Source: Aedoeadaptatus ivorii (GTDB taxonomy: Bacteria > Bacillota > Clostridia > Tissierellales > Peptoniphilaceae). From it: a DNA stretch of 64,000 bases. The notes beneath the pieces were generated by a model that saw only the letters and a program-made list of their open reading frames with translations, searched no databases and was not told the DNA's origin. A program made the position numbers and the translations under genes. Shown here piece after piece: positions 51,631 through 59,917 of this stretch. The stretch lies in the NCBI RefSeq assembly GCF_030815095.1, contig NZ_JAUSWF010000001.1, positions 248,001-312,000 of the forward strand, written 5' to 3'. Numbering within the stretch: the stretch's first letter is position 1; every line of letters starts with the position of its first letter.

Positions 51631-52988
51631 TCCGCCTCACTTATCTCATTTGCGTATACAGATAGCGCACACTCCAGGCGCTTTTTCTCCATGATACATC
51701 CGATTTCGAAGGGCTTCAGAATATCGCCGTTGTTGTGATAGGCATTGGCATGGCAGCCGCCGGAACAAAAGTATTTCGCCCAGCAGTCGCGGCAATCTTC
51801 TTTGTGGAACACATCCGCCTTGTGGAATTTGTCTTGCAGCGCCTTGTTCTCGATGCCGTCGTAGACATTGCCCAGTTTGAACGCTTCTTCGCCGACGAAT
51901 TGGTGACAGGGATAAATGTCGCCGGTGGGCGTTACGGCCACATATTCCGATCCCGCACCGCACCCGATGCTTTTCTTATAGGCACAGGGGCCGCCCGAAA
52001 GGTCGATCATATAGTGGAAAAAGAGAAAATCCGGATCTTCTCTTCGAATTTCGAGATATTTTTCGCTAAACCGCTCGTACTCTTCGAGGATGGCGTCCAG
52101 ATGCTCTTTTCGAATCGCATATTCCCGTTCGGGGTCGGTGACGACCGGTTCCATCGATGTCTTTTTGAAGCCGAGATCCCGGTAGTGGAGAATGTCTTCG
52201 GAAAAATCAAGATTGTGAGAGGTAAAGGTACCGCGTATATAGTAATCCTTGTCGCCGCGCTTCTCTACGAGTTTTTGAAATTTCGGGATGATCGCATCGT
52301 AACTGCCCTTTCCGTTCACCGTAGGACGCATTGCGTCGTTTAATTCGCATCGACCGTCCAAAGAAAGAACCACATTTTCCATTTCCCGATTCAAGTAATC
52401 GATGCTCTCATCGTCCAACAGGAGGCCATTGGTGGTCATGGTAAAGCGGAAGCGCTTGTCGTACGCCTTCTCCCGCTCCCGTCCGTATTCGACCAGCGCC
52501 TTTACCACATCGAAATTCATTAACGGTTCGCCGCCAAAGAAGTCCACTTCGAGATTATGTCGATTTCCGCTATTTTCCAGCAAAAAGTCCAATGCGCGTT
52601 TGCCCGTTTCCAGATCCATCATCATGCGCTCGCCGTGAAAATCGCCTTGGGAGGCAAAACAATATTTGCAGCGCAGATTGCAGTCGTGACAGACGTGGAG
52701 GCACATCGCCTTAATATGGCAGTCGGGATTGAATGCGCCCAGATCCACATCCGTATCCTCGGAAAAGAGCAATCCCTCTTCCATCAGATAGCGGAGCTCA
52801 TCGTAGCCCTCGGCAACGTCTTCTGAGCCGAAGCGATCGGCGAATTTTCGGATCATCTGCTCCTTGCTGGCGTCCTCCATATCCGGTGCCATTTCAAAAA
52901 TCATATTGTCGACGACGTGGACCGAACCGCTCGCCACGTCCAACAGGATATTTTTGCCATTGCCTTGAAAACGATGAATTTTACGCAC
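51627..52988 (-). CDS. scfB: SCIFF thioether maturase, radical-SAM/SPASM protein
   Basis: 453 residues. The radical-SAM motif is CHDCNLRCKYCFASQGDF near residue 100; the N-terminal part is RRE-like. The SPASM part has a cysteine series around CGAGSEYVAVTPTGDIYPCH and CRDCWAKYFCSGGCHANAY, giving two auxiliary clusters. Known members install thioether crosslinks in the SCIFF peptide, whose gene lies directly upstream at 53033-53179. Text and gene pairing make this assignment strong. Confidence 0.95.
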   Translation of the reverse strand: MRKIHRFQGNGKNILLDVASGSVHVVDNMIFEMAPDMEDASKEQMIRKFADRFGSEDVAEGYDELRYLMEEGLLFSEDTDVDLGAFNPDCHIKAMCLHVCHDCNLRCKYCFASQGDFHGERMMMDLETGKRALDFLLENSGNRHNLEVDFFGGEPLMNFDVVKALVEYGREREKAYDKRFRFTMTTNGLLLDDESIDYLNREMENVVLSLDGRCELNDAMRPTVNGKGSYDAIIPKFQKLVEKRGDKDYYIRGTFTSHNLDFSEDILHYRDLGFKKTSMEPVVTDPEREYAIRKEHLDAILEEYERFSEKYLEIRREDPDFLFFHYMIDLSGGPCAYKKSIGCGAGSEYVAVTPTGDIYPCHQFVGEEAFKLGNVYDGIENKALQDKFHKADVFHKEDCRDCWAKYFCSGGCHANAYHNNGDILKPFEIGCIMEKKRLECALSVYANEISEAE

Positions 52989-53003
52989 GAATAACTCCTT
53001 CTA

Positions 53004-53032
53004 AAAGAAAAAGGTGTGGGAGACCCACAACC
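53004..53032 (-). terminator. Attenuating hairpin between scfA and scfB
   Basis: Minus strand GGTTGTGGG (53032-53024), loop TCT, CCCACACC (53020-53013), then TTTTTCTTTT. It begins right after the scfA stop. It should end many transcripts after the peptide gene and let a few reach scfB, giving more substrate peptide than enzyme. Confidence 0.82.
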
Positions 53033-53179
53033 TTATCTATCCATATTTTCACACTTTTGATTGCCTACGGTGCAGCTGGTTTTGCAGGCCGATTGGCAAG
53101 AGGTTTGACATTCGCCGCATCCGGCCTTTTCCATGTTCTTCCGCAGGGAACGCTTGGTTAAAGTTTTTATGTACTTCAT
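53033..53179 (-). CDS. scfA: SCIFF ranthipeptide precursor (six cysteines in forty-five residues)
   Basis: 48 residues, below the size normally reported for ORFs. It begins MKYIKTLTKRSL and contains ECQTSCQSACKTSCT; cysteines are at 21, 24, 28, 32, 36 and 43, exactly six, and the CQTSCQSACKTSCT text is nearly universal in Clostridial SCIFF. It is a ribosomal peptide modified to thioethers by the adjacent maturase. The ATG is preceded by GGAGA. Its usual neighbours, yajC and tgt, are here too. Its cellular function is still unclear. Confidence 0.96.
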   Translation of the reverse strand: MKYIKTLTKRSLRKNMEKAGCGECQTSCQSACKTSCTVGNQKCENMDR

Positions 53180-53198
53180 CGTATCTCTCCTATCTATT

Positions 53199-53543
53199 TT
53201 ATTCAGTTTCTTCTTCGCTGCTCTTTTTATGGGCGGGCTTCAAAACGGATTTAATCGACCATTTCATGAGTTCCAGTCTCGTCTTCATGCCGCTGGACTC
53301 GACGAGCACGACATCTTCTTTGATTTGAACGATCTTCGCCACAATGCCCCCATAGGTCTGAATCTTATCGCCTACGGCAAGGTTTTCGAGCATTTTCGCC
53401 GCTTCTTTTTCTTTCTTTTTGTTCGGACGGATGATGCCGAAATAGAAGATCGCCATCATCATGACGATGGTCACCAATGTAGGAATCATCGACGCCTGTC
53501 CTTGTGCAGCTCCTAACGGAAAAGTTCCGCTTCCAAATTCCAT
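53199..53543 (-). CDS. yajC: Preprotein translocase subunit YajC
   Basis: About 114 residues. One membrane helix (IPTLVTIVMMMAIFYFGIIRP) then a cytoplasmic domain beginning RPNKKKEKEAAKMLENLAVGDKI and GGIVAKIVQIKEDVV. It associates with SecDF-YidC. The ATG at 53543 lies 6 bases after GGAGG; the GTG two codons earlier is inside that site. secD/secF are not in the window. Confidence 0.94.
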   Translation of the reverse strand: MEFGSGTFPLGAAQGQASMIPTLVTIVMMMAIFYFGIIRPNKKKEKEAAKMLENLAVGDKIQTYGGIVAKIVQIKEDVVLVESSGMKTRLELMKWSIKSVLKPAHKKSSEEETE

Positions 53544-53561
53544 AATCACCCTCCTGTCGAT

Positions 53562-54677
53562 CTACTTACTATTATAACCATACTTTCGATAAAAGTCATC
53601 TTTATATTGAAGGAAGTAGTCGCCTTCGACCGATGCGCGAATGCGCTCCATCAGTTGAAGCAGAAAGTACAAATTGTGGTAGCTCGCAAGACGTAGGGCC
53701 AGTACCTCCTTCGTTTGGAAGAGGTGGCGTATATAAGCGCGGGAATAGTTGCGACACACGTAGCAATCGCATTCGGGATCCAAAGGTCTAAAATCCTTCG
53801 CATATTCCGCATTTTTGACGACGAGCTTTCCTTCGCTCGTCATGCAGGTGCCGTTTCTCGCGTTTCTCGTGGGCAGCACGCAGTCCGCCATATCGATGCC
53901 CCGTTCTACCGCTTCAAATAAATAGTCCGGCGTACCCACGCCCATCAAATATCGCGGTTTGTCCTTGGGCAAAAAGTCCGTCGTAAAATCGAGGATGTCG
54001 CACATTAAGTCCAAAGGCTCGCCGACGCTCAATCCCCCGACCGCATAGCCGGGAAAGTCCATTGCGACCAACTGGTCCGCACTGCGCCGCCGAATCTCTT
54101 TATACATTCCGCCCTGTACGATGCCGAAAAGATTTTGATCCACCCTGTCGTCGTGATACTCTTTACAACGCAGCGCCCAACGGCTGGTTCGCTCGCTGGA
54201 CTTCTCGATATATTCCCGCGTGGCGGGATATGGCGCACATTCGTCGAATGCCATTATGATGTCGCTGCCCAGGGTGTGTTGAATCTCGATGGACTTTTCC
54301 GGCGAGAGGAATTGCTTAGAACCATCGATATGGCTGCGAAATGTCACGCCTTCTTCGGTAATCTTGCGACGATGGGCGAGGCTGAAGACCTGAAAACCGC
54401 CGCTGTCGGTGAGGATGGGGCCGTCCCAGTGCATAAATTTATGCAGACCCCCGGCCTCTTTCATAATCTCCATGCCCGGTCGCAAAAACAGATGGTAGGT
54501 GTTGCTCAAGATAATTTGCGCGCCGATCTCCTTCAATTCTTCGGGCGTCATAGTCTTTACGGTGGCAAGGGTACCCACCGGCATAAAGATCGGAGTTTGA
54601 ATCGTGCCGTGGGCGGTCTCCAACACACCGCGGCGGGCTTTTGTATCGGAGGAGGTATGGGTTACGGTAAATTTCAT
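53562..54677 (-). CDS. tgt: Queuine/preQ1 tRNA-ribosyltransferase
   Basis: 371 residues. It swaps guanine 34 for preQ1 in GUN-anticodon tRNAs. Visible: MPVGTLATVKTMTPEEL, the ILTDSGGFQVFSLA block with an active-site Asp, and the zinc site CDCYVCRNYSRAYIRHLF...H near the C-terminus. It overlaps queA by 4 bases. QueA then acts on the inserted base, so the pair works in one path; preQ1 synthesis genes are not seen here. Confidence 0.96.
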   Translation of the reverse strand: MKFTVTHTSSDTKARRGVLETAHGTIQTPIFMPVGTLATVKTMTPEELKEIGAQIILSNTYHLFLRPGMEIMKEAGGLHKFMHWDGPILTDSGGFQVFSLAHRRKITEEGVTFRSHIDGSKQFLSPEKSIEIQHTLGSDIIMAFDECAPYPATREYIEKSSERTSRWALRCKEYHDDRVDQNLFGIVQGGMYKEIRRRSADQLVAMDFPGYAVGGLSVGEPLDLMCDILDFTTDFLPKDKPRYLMGVGTPDYLFEAVERGIDMADCVLPTRNARNGTCMTSEGKLVVKNAEYAKDFRPLDPECDCYVCRNYSRAYIRHLFQTKEVLALRLASYHNLYFLLQLMERIRASVEGDYFLQYKDDFYRKYGYNSK

Positions 54678-55705
54678 CGAGCGCCCCTTTCTAAAAACAT
54701 CGCATCGCCGAAGGAAAAGAAGCGGTATCGAGCTTCTACGGCATGACGATAGGCATCGAGTATGACGTCTTTTCCGGCGAAGGCCGAAACCAACATCAAG
54801 AGTGTGGATTCCGGCAGGTGAAAATTGGTGACGATGGCATCGACACAGTGAAATTCGTAGCCGGGGTAGATAAAAATATCCGTATCACCCGCATCGGCGA
54901 CGATTGCACCGTGTTTTTGGATACAGCTTTCCAAAGTGCGAATCGATGTGGTGCCTACGGCGATCACGCGTCCGCCCACTGCCTGCGCACGGCGAATGGT
55001 CTCTGCGGCCGCCTCGTCGATGCGGTAGCGCTCCGAATGCATATGGTGCTCTTCGATATTTTCCACTTTGACGGGGCGAAACGTCCCCAGTCCTACATGC
55101 AGCGTCACCTCCGCCACGGCTACACCCTTCTCGCGGATCCGTTTAAACAGATCCTCCGTAAAGTGCAGACCGGCTGTGGGCGCCGCCGCAGAGCCAAGGT
55201 ATTTCGCATACACCGTCTGGTAACGATCGGGATCCTCCGGCGTCTCGTGGATATACGGAGGCAGGGGCATCTGTCCCAGTTTTTCGAGAATTTCGTAAAA
55301 CACCCCTTCATAGCAAAAGCGAATATGCCGCAATCCGTCTTCGGTAATGGCCTCGACGACGCCCCGTAACCCCTCGGGAAATACGATCTCGCCTCCGAGC
55401 TTAAGCTTTTTCCCCGGTCGAACCATGCATTGCCAGAGATCCGCGCCCAAATCCTTGACCAATAAAACCTCGATCCGCTCTTCTCTACCCGGCCGTGCGC
55501 CGAAAATCCGCGCGGGCAAGACCTTTGTGTTGTTCAGTACCAAAACGTCCTCCGGATGGAGCAATTCTAATATGTCTGCAAACATAAGGTCTTCATAGCT
55601 TCCGTCCGCTTTTACATAGAGCAACCGGGAGCCGTCTCTTCTGTCGGCGGGGTGCTGGGCAATTAATTCTTCCGGCAAATCATAATAAAAATCTCTGGTC
55701 TTCAT
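54674..55705 (-). CDS. queA: S-adenosylmethionine:tRNA ribosyltransferase-isomerase
   Basis: 343 residues. It transfers the ribosyl group of SAM to preQ1 to give epoxyqueuosine. It opens FYYDLPEELIAQHPADRRDGSRLL; GSAAAPTAGLHFT, LHVGLGTFRPV and TNFHLPESTLLMLVSAF are family blocks. It is 10 bases after spoIID and overlaps tgt. Confidence 0.96.
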   Translation of the reverse strand: MKTRDFYYDLPEELIAQHPADRRDGSRLLYVKADGSYEDLMFADILELLHPEDVLVLNNTKVLPARIFGARPGREERIEVLLVKDLGADLWQCMVRPGKKLKLGGEIVFPEGLRGVVEAITEDGLRHIRFCYEGVFYEILEKLGQMPLPPYIHETPEDPDRYQTVYAKYLGSAAAPTAGLHFTEDLFKRIREKGVAVAEVTLHVGLGTFRPVKVENIEEHHMHSERYRIDEAAAETIRRAQAVGGRVIAVGTTSIRTLESCIQKHGAIVADAGDTDIFIYPGYEFHCVDAIVTNFHLPESTLLMLVSAFAGKDVILDAYRHAVEARYRFFSFGDAMFLERGAR

Positions 55706-55715
55706 AGAATCCTTT

Positions 55716-56945
55716 CTAGCGAATTCGGGTTCCCGGGAAATAAAAAGCCAGGATCTCCGGATACGTCTTTCCCTTCTTCGCCATTTCGATGGCGCCGTAT
55801 TGGCTCATGCCCACGCCGTGACCATACCCCCTGCCCCGCACGCGGAGACCGCGAGAAATGTCGATCTCCTCGGTGGCGGGAAAGACAGGCTGAAAAATCT
55901 CGCGAATGCCCGCGGCGGTGATCATGTTTTGAAGCGAAACGGCACGTGTCTCGCGGGCGGTGCGAACATGCTCATCGCCCAATGGGCGTTTGCCCCAAGC
56001 GGTTATCACCTCGGGCCGCTTTGTTTCCGCCAAATGTATTTCCATCGACTGGAAGTTCGTACTCTTTAGCTGCACCGATCCCATTTTCATTCGAAATGCG
56101 TTCCCCGTCATTTCCAAATTGTCCTTCGTGCCTTCTAAACGCAGATTGTGAATCCTTCCGCTATTTGTGCGCGAAAGGACGACGAGGCGTTTCGGTTCAC
56201 CGATGACGGGAAATGCCTTTTGAATGACCTCGATCGAAAACTCCGCCGTCCAAGTACTATGGGTGGTATTTACGGAATCGGGATCGTCCATCCCCTTCAA
56301 ATACGGAACCGGGGCCCCGCCCCATACGTCTTCGATGGATTCGGTCCTGCCGCCGCTGGTCGCATGGAATATCGCATTGGCGACACTCTCGCCGTAGTAC
56401 AACACCTTCCCCGCCGTAGCCGCCACGGCGGCATCGGTTCGCGGATCTTCGACGGCCATGCCGCCGTACGCCTGCGAGGCGGTGCCGTCTTCGAGATTGT
56501 AACCGTACTGGATGTATTTGTCGCGATTGGCGACGGCAAAGCTCCTAGATACCACCGCTTGCGCCTTTAAGGCCTCGGCGGCGGTGTCGTTTCCAATTTC
56601 TTTGGGCACGACCCCGCGCAGATAGGATTCCATATCGACGATATTGACGACCACCATATTCGATCCCTTCGGCAAAAGTTCTATTTCGCCTCGATAGGGT
56701 CTGCCGTCTACAGAAAGCGTTCCGGCGGGCGAACTGTATCGCACGCCTTTTTTCGCATCCACTGCGGAAATGCGAATCTCGTTTCCTGCGGGCGCCCCAT
56801 CTTTCGCTATGCCCGAATCCGACGAGAGTACCACCTGCTTACGCTCGGATCCGAGTTTTATCCGCAGATTTTCCGCATAGGCGATCCCCGGTCGAGCGCT
56901 AAAGAACAGCAAAAGGAGCAGGGCGACGATCGACAGTCTTTTCAT
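55716..56945 (-). CDS. SpoIID/LytB-domain protein, secreted
   Basis: 409 residues. An N-terminal signal sequence (LSIVALLLLLFFSARPGIAYA) precedes a SpoIID domain with DMESYLRGVVPKEIGNDTAAEALKAQAV and the catalytic YFHATSGGRTESIE-like region here read IFHATSGGRTESIEDVWG; it ends RGYGHGVGMSQYGAIEMAKKG. SpoIID family proteins are lytic transglycosylases. In spore formers SpoIID is for engulfment, but relatives occur in non-sporulating Clostridia, and this position beside ruvB and queA is common. No sporulation-specific signals seen. Confidence 0.9.
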   Translation of the reverse strand: MKRLSIVALLLLLFFSARPGIAYAENLRIKLGSERKQVVLSSDSGIAKDGAPAGNEIRISAVDAKKGVRYSSPAGTLSVDGRPYRGEIELLPKGSNMVVVNIVDMESYLRGVVPKEIGNDTAAEALKAQAVVSRSFAVANRDKYIQYGYNLEDGTASQAYGGMAVEDPRTDAAVAATAGKVLYYGESVANAIFHATSGGRTESIEDVWGGAPVPYLKGMDDPDSVNTTHSTWTAEFSIEVIQKAFPVIGEPKRLVVLSRTNSGRIHNLRLEGTKDNLEMTGNAFRMKMGSVQLKSTNFQSMEIHLAETKRPEVITAWGKRPLGDEHVRTARETRAVSLQNMITAAGIREIFQPVFPATEEIDISRGLRVRGRGYGHGVGMSQYGAIEMAKKGKTYPEILAFYFPGTRIR

Positions 56946-57952
56946 ATTTCTTCCTCCGTAAAGGGAATGCCTAAGTGTTCATAAGCCTTTTTTGTGGCGA
57001 CCCGCCCCCTGGGCGTTCTCTGCACGAAATTGATCTGCAAGAGATACGGCTCATAGACGTCTTCTATGGTGATGCGTTCCTCGCCCAATGTGGCGGCGAT
57101 GGCATCGATCCCCACGGGACGCCCTCCGTAATCGCGGATCATCGTATCGAGTATGCGCCGGTCCAAATCGTCCAGCCCGTAGGCGTCGACGTCCAACAGC
57201 TGCAGGCCCTCTTCGGCGACCGTCTCGTCGATCAGGCCGTCTCTTTTCACTTCGGCGAAATCTCGAATTCGCTTTAACAGGCGATTGGCGATCCGGGGCG
57301 TGCCGCGGCTGCGCTTTGCGATCTCGAGCGCTCCCTTTTCACTCAAGGGAATCCCCAAGATGCGGGAAGAGCGCAACAGGATATGTTTCAGACTGTCGGG
57401 ATCGTACAAATCGAGATTCAACAATACGCCGAATCGATCTCGCAGAGGAGAAGCCAACTGGCCCGAGCGCGTGGTAGCGCCGATCAGCGTAAAGCGGTTT
57501 AAATCCAGCCGAAGTGAACGCGCCGAAGGGCCTTTGCCGACGATGATATCCAAGGCAAAATCCTCCATCGCCGGGTACAGAACTTCTTCCACCGTGCGCG
57601 GAATTCTGTGAATCTCGTCGATAAACAAGACGTCATTTTCGTCGAGATTCGTCAAGATGCTCGCCAAATCTCCGGGCCGCTCGATGGCAGGGCCTGAAGT
57701 GACGCGAATATTGACCTGCATTTCATTGGCGATAATATTGGCAAGCGTCGTCTTCCCGAGTCCCGGCGGACCGCTGAGGAGGACGTGGTCCAAGGCTTCG
57801 TTTCGCATCTTGGCGGCTTCTGTAAAGATCTCGAGCTTTTCTTTCGCTTTGTTCTGGCCGATGTATTCCGATAGGAATTTCGGGCGCAGTGCGCTCTCCA
57901 TCCGCTCCTCGTCGGGCAATATCGTCTTCGAAACCAGTCGATTCTCTTCCAT
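56942..57952 (-). CDS. ruvB: Holliday junction branch migration ATPase RuvB
   Basis: 336 residues. AAA+ motor of RuvAB. Walker A GPPGLGKTTLANIIANEM near residue 56, Walker B VLFIDEIHRI, sensor I GATTRSGQLASPLRDRFG with arginine finger, and a C-terminal winged helix (GVDA-like GIDAIAATLGEERITIEDVYE). It overlaps spoIID by 4 bases and follows ruvA by 13. Confidence 0.97.
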   Translation of the reverse strand: MEENRLVSKTILPDEERMESALRPKFLSEYIGQNKAKEKLEIFTEAAKMRNEALDHVLLSGPPGLGKTTLANIIANEMQVNIRVTSGPAIERPGDLASILTNLDENDVLFIDEIHRIPRTVEEVLYPAMEDFALDIIVGKGPSARSLRLDLNRFTLIGATTRSGQLASPLRDRFGVLLNLDLYDPDSLKHILLRSSRILGIPLSEKGALEIAKRSRGTPRIANRLLKRIRDFAEVKRDGLIDETVAEEGLQLLDVDAYGLDDLDRRILDTMIRDYGGRPVGIDAIAATLGEERITIEDVYEPYLLQINFVQRTPRGRVATKKAYEHLGIPFTEEEI

Positions 57953-57965
57953 ATTCCCCTCCCTC

Positions 57966-58556
57966 TCAACCTTGACGGTACAGGGCCTTGAGCGCCTGTT
58001 TTAATATCGATTCCATATCGTCGCCTTCCGCAGAGGATATGCCGTAAGTCGCTTCTTTTTCGGTATACCCCAACCCCAACAGCGCTTCGAGCGCCTCGGA
58101 ACGGGGATCGGATGCGCTCCGTTTCTGAATCGGCTTTGCATTTTCCGTCGGCGCAAAACCGCCAACTTTGTCCTTGAGTTCCAAGATAATGCGCTCTGCC
58201 GTCTTCTTGCCGATTCCCTGCGCCTTGGTCAAAAGGGTGACATCTTCTCCTTGAATGGCGGAAATCAGCGTGTCGTCTTCCATACTGCTCAACACGCCCA
58301 TGGCGACTTTGGGCCCGATGCCCGTTACGCCGATTAGGAGAAGAAAAAGCTCCCGCTCCTCTCGGTTCTTAAAGCCGTATAGTTGCAGCGCATCCTCCCG
58401 AACCTGCAGATAGGTATAGAGCATCTGCTCTTCGCCAGAGCCGATTTCCTGTAATGAGGCGGTGGAGACGGATACGCGAAAGGCCAAGCCGCACGTCGAC
58501 AAAACGACGTAGTCTCCACCGCGTTCGACGACTTTTCCCAAAATTCGATCGATCAA
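57966..58556 (-). CDS. ruvA: Holliday junction-binding protein RuvA
   Basis: 196 residues. The N-terminal OB domain (MIDRILGKVVERGGDYVVL), helix-hairpin-helix region (LIGVTGIGPKVAMGVLSSM and KAQGIGKKTAERIILELKD) and the flexible C-terminal domain III (EALEALLGLGYTEKEA) are present. It loads RuvB onto junctions. Between ruvC and ruvB, all on one strand. Confidence 0.95.
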   Translation of the reverse strand: MIDRILGKVVERGGDYVVLSTCGLAFRVSVSTASLQEIGSGEEQMLYTYLQVREDALQLYGFKNREERELFLLLIGVTGIGPKVAMGVLSSMEDDTLISAIQGEDVTLLTKAQGIGKKTAERIILELKDKVGGFAPTENAKPIQKRSASDPRSEALEALLGLGYTEKEATYGISSAEGDDMESILKQALKALYRQG

Positions 58557-58563
58557 TGTGCAC

Positions 58564-59058
58564 CTACTTTAGTCGAAACAATGCTTTGCTCTTTCTGGAA
58601 TGGATATGGGTGATGGCGATGGCCAAGCCGTCGGCGGCATCGTCGGGCCGCGGAATCTCGGGGAGTTTCAAAAACATCTTTACCATGCTCTGCACCTGAT
58701 GTTTCTCCGCTCTGCCGTAGCCCGCCACCGCCTGTTTGATCTGCAATGGCGTATATTCATATATCTCCAGACCCATTTCCATACAAGTCAATATCTCGAC
58801 GCCGCGCGCCTGTGCGACGGAGATGGCGGTGGTAATGTTCTTGTTAAAGAATAGTTCTTCCATGGCCACTTCGTCCGGCCGCTGTTCTTCTAGCAATGCC
58901 TTGAGCGCCGTATGAATTTGAAACAGGCGCTCCGGATACGGCGTCGTGCTTTTCGTTACTATCGTACCATATTCCCGGGCGCGCATGCGATTGCCTTCCA
59001 GATCTATAATGCCGTAGCCCATCGTCGCGAGACCGGGATCTATCCCCAAAATTCTCAT
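58564..59058 (-). CDS. ruvC: Crossover junction endodeoxyribonuclease RuvC
   Basis: 164 residues. It resolves Holliday junctions. Catalytic acids: Asp7 in RILGIDPGLATMGYGI, Glu in MEELFFNKN near residue 67, and DDAADGLAIAITHIH near the C-terminus. First gene of the ruvC-ruvA-ruvB set. A hairpin terminator lies immediately upstream, so a promoter must be close or read-through is used; none is clear. Confidence 0.95.
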   Translation of the reverse strand: MRILGIDPGLATMGYGIIDLEGNRMRAREYGTIVTKSTTPYPERLFQIHTALKALLEEQRPDEVAMEELFFNKNITTAISVAQARGVEILTCMEMGLEIYEYTPLQIKQAVAGYGRAEKHQVQSMVKMFLKLPEIPRPDDAADGLAIAITHIHSRKSKALFRLK

Positions 59059-59067
59059 AAAACCCCT

Positions 59068-59092
59068 TAAAAAAAGGGCTCACAGAGCCCTT
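59068..59092 (-). terminator. Terminator before ruvC
   Basis: Minus strand AAGGGCTC, loop TGT, GAGCCCTT, then TTTTT. It is 4 bases after the stop of the unknown gene at 59097-59855 and 10 bases before the ruvC start. Confidence 0.88.
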
Positions 59093-59096
59093 ATGC

Positions 59097-59855
59097 TTAT
59101 GGATGATATCTTCTGAGTACCAGATCGTTTACGCCGCACCAATATGCCGAGGTGTAAATCCGCAATCCGTCTAAGTACAAGAATTTTGTCAACTTGCGGT
59201 TCAGTCCCCACAATTCCTGATGCGTTAAAAAATATTCGGGTTCGTTATACTTCCCGTTGGTACTCTTAAAGTTGATCTGCAGCTGTCGGTCCACATAGCG
59301 ATTTAAGGTAAACACCTTTTTCTTCAGGACCTTCCGCCCGAAACAGACGGCGTGGGAACGCACCAGTCGATCGCCCGCTTCGCGCTCCAGCACGTGCCGT
59401 AAACTGCGGTTGCGGAGCCGATGCACGTCCTCTTCTTTGTAGTCGTATTGGAACAACTGCTTTCGCTCAAACAGCTCTGCCACGTCGAAATGCCCCAAGG
59501 CGATCACTTCCAATTCATTAGCGAAATTGACCGCCGAATACCCGCGCTTATAGCCTTCCAGATACAGCGCCAGTTCATAACGATTTACATCGTCGTAGAT
59601 CGCACGCGTAAGGCTGTTGGCGAGTAGCGATCGATTTTCCTTTCGCCGCAGAAACGACAGGACGTCCCGCTTTAGATTCCGCATCGATACATACGAGGGA
59701 AAAATGTTCTGGATCTTCTCCTCCAGATCGTAGAGACCGAGCAGGATCTGCATCGCGGAACTATCCTGATCGTACAGAAATCTATGCAGTAATTTCGCTT
59801 TTACGTCAGAATAATCTATATTTACAGTTTTCTGTTCCGCGTTGGTCCCGCTCAT
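59097..59855 (-). CDS. Uncharacterised protein, conserved-looking, 252 residues
   Basis: No family recognised. The protein is soluble-looking, with no signal peptide or membrane span, mostly helical by composition, strongly basic in the C-terminal half (FGRKVLKKKVFTLNRYVDRQL) and ending LRIYTSAYWCGVNDLVLRRYHP. The N-terminal half has long amphipathic segments (LLHRFLYDQDSSAMQILLGL, NRYELALYLEGYKRGYSAVNF). The latter, with SLTRAIYDDVNRYELALYLEGYKRG, vaguely recalls small regulatory helical proteins, but this is not an assignment. GGGGGAAGAG precedes the ATG; a TAGAAT box lies 35 bases upstream. It stands between asnA and ruvC. Confidence 0.8.
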   Translation of the reverse strand: MSGTNAEQKTVNIDYSDVKAKLLHRFLYDQDSSAMQILLGLYDLEEKIQNIFPSYVSMRNLKRDVLSFLRRKENRSLLANSLTRAIYDDVNRYELALYLEGYKRGYSAVNFANELEVIALGHFDVAELFERKQLFQYDYKEEDVHRLRNRSLRHVLEREAGDRLVRSHAVCFGRKVLKKKVFTLNRYVDRQLQINFKSTNGKYNEPEYFLTHQELWGLNRKLTKFLYLDGLRIYTSAYWCGVNDLVLRRYHP

Positions 59856-59917
59856 TCTCTTCCCCCTTCGATTGACATTTATTCTATCATAAAGTCAAAG
59901 AGAATTCATCGTTTTTC

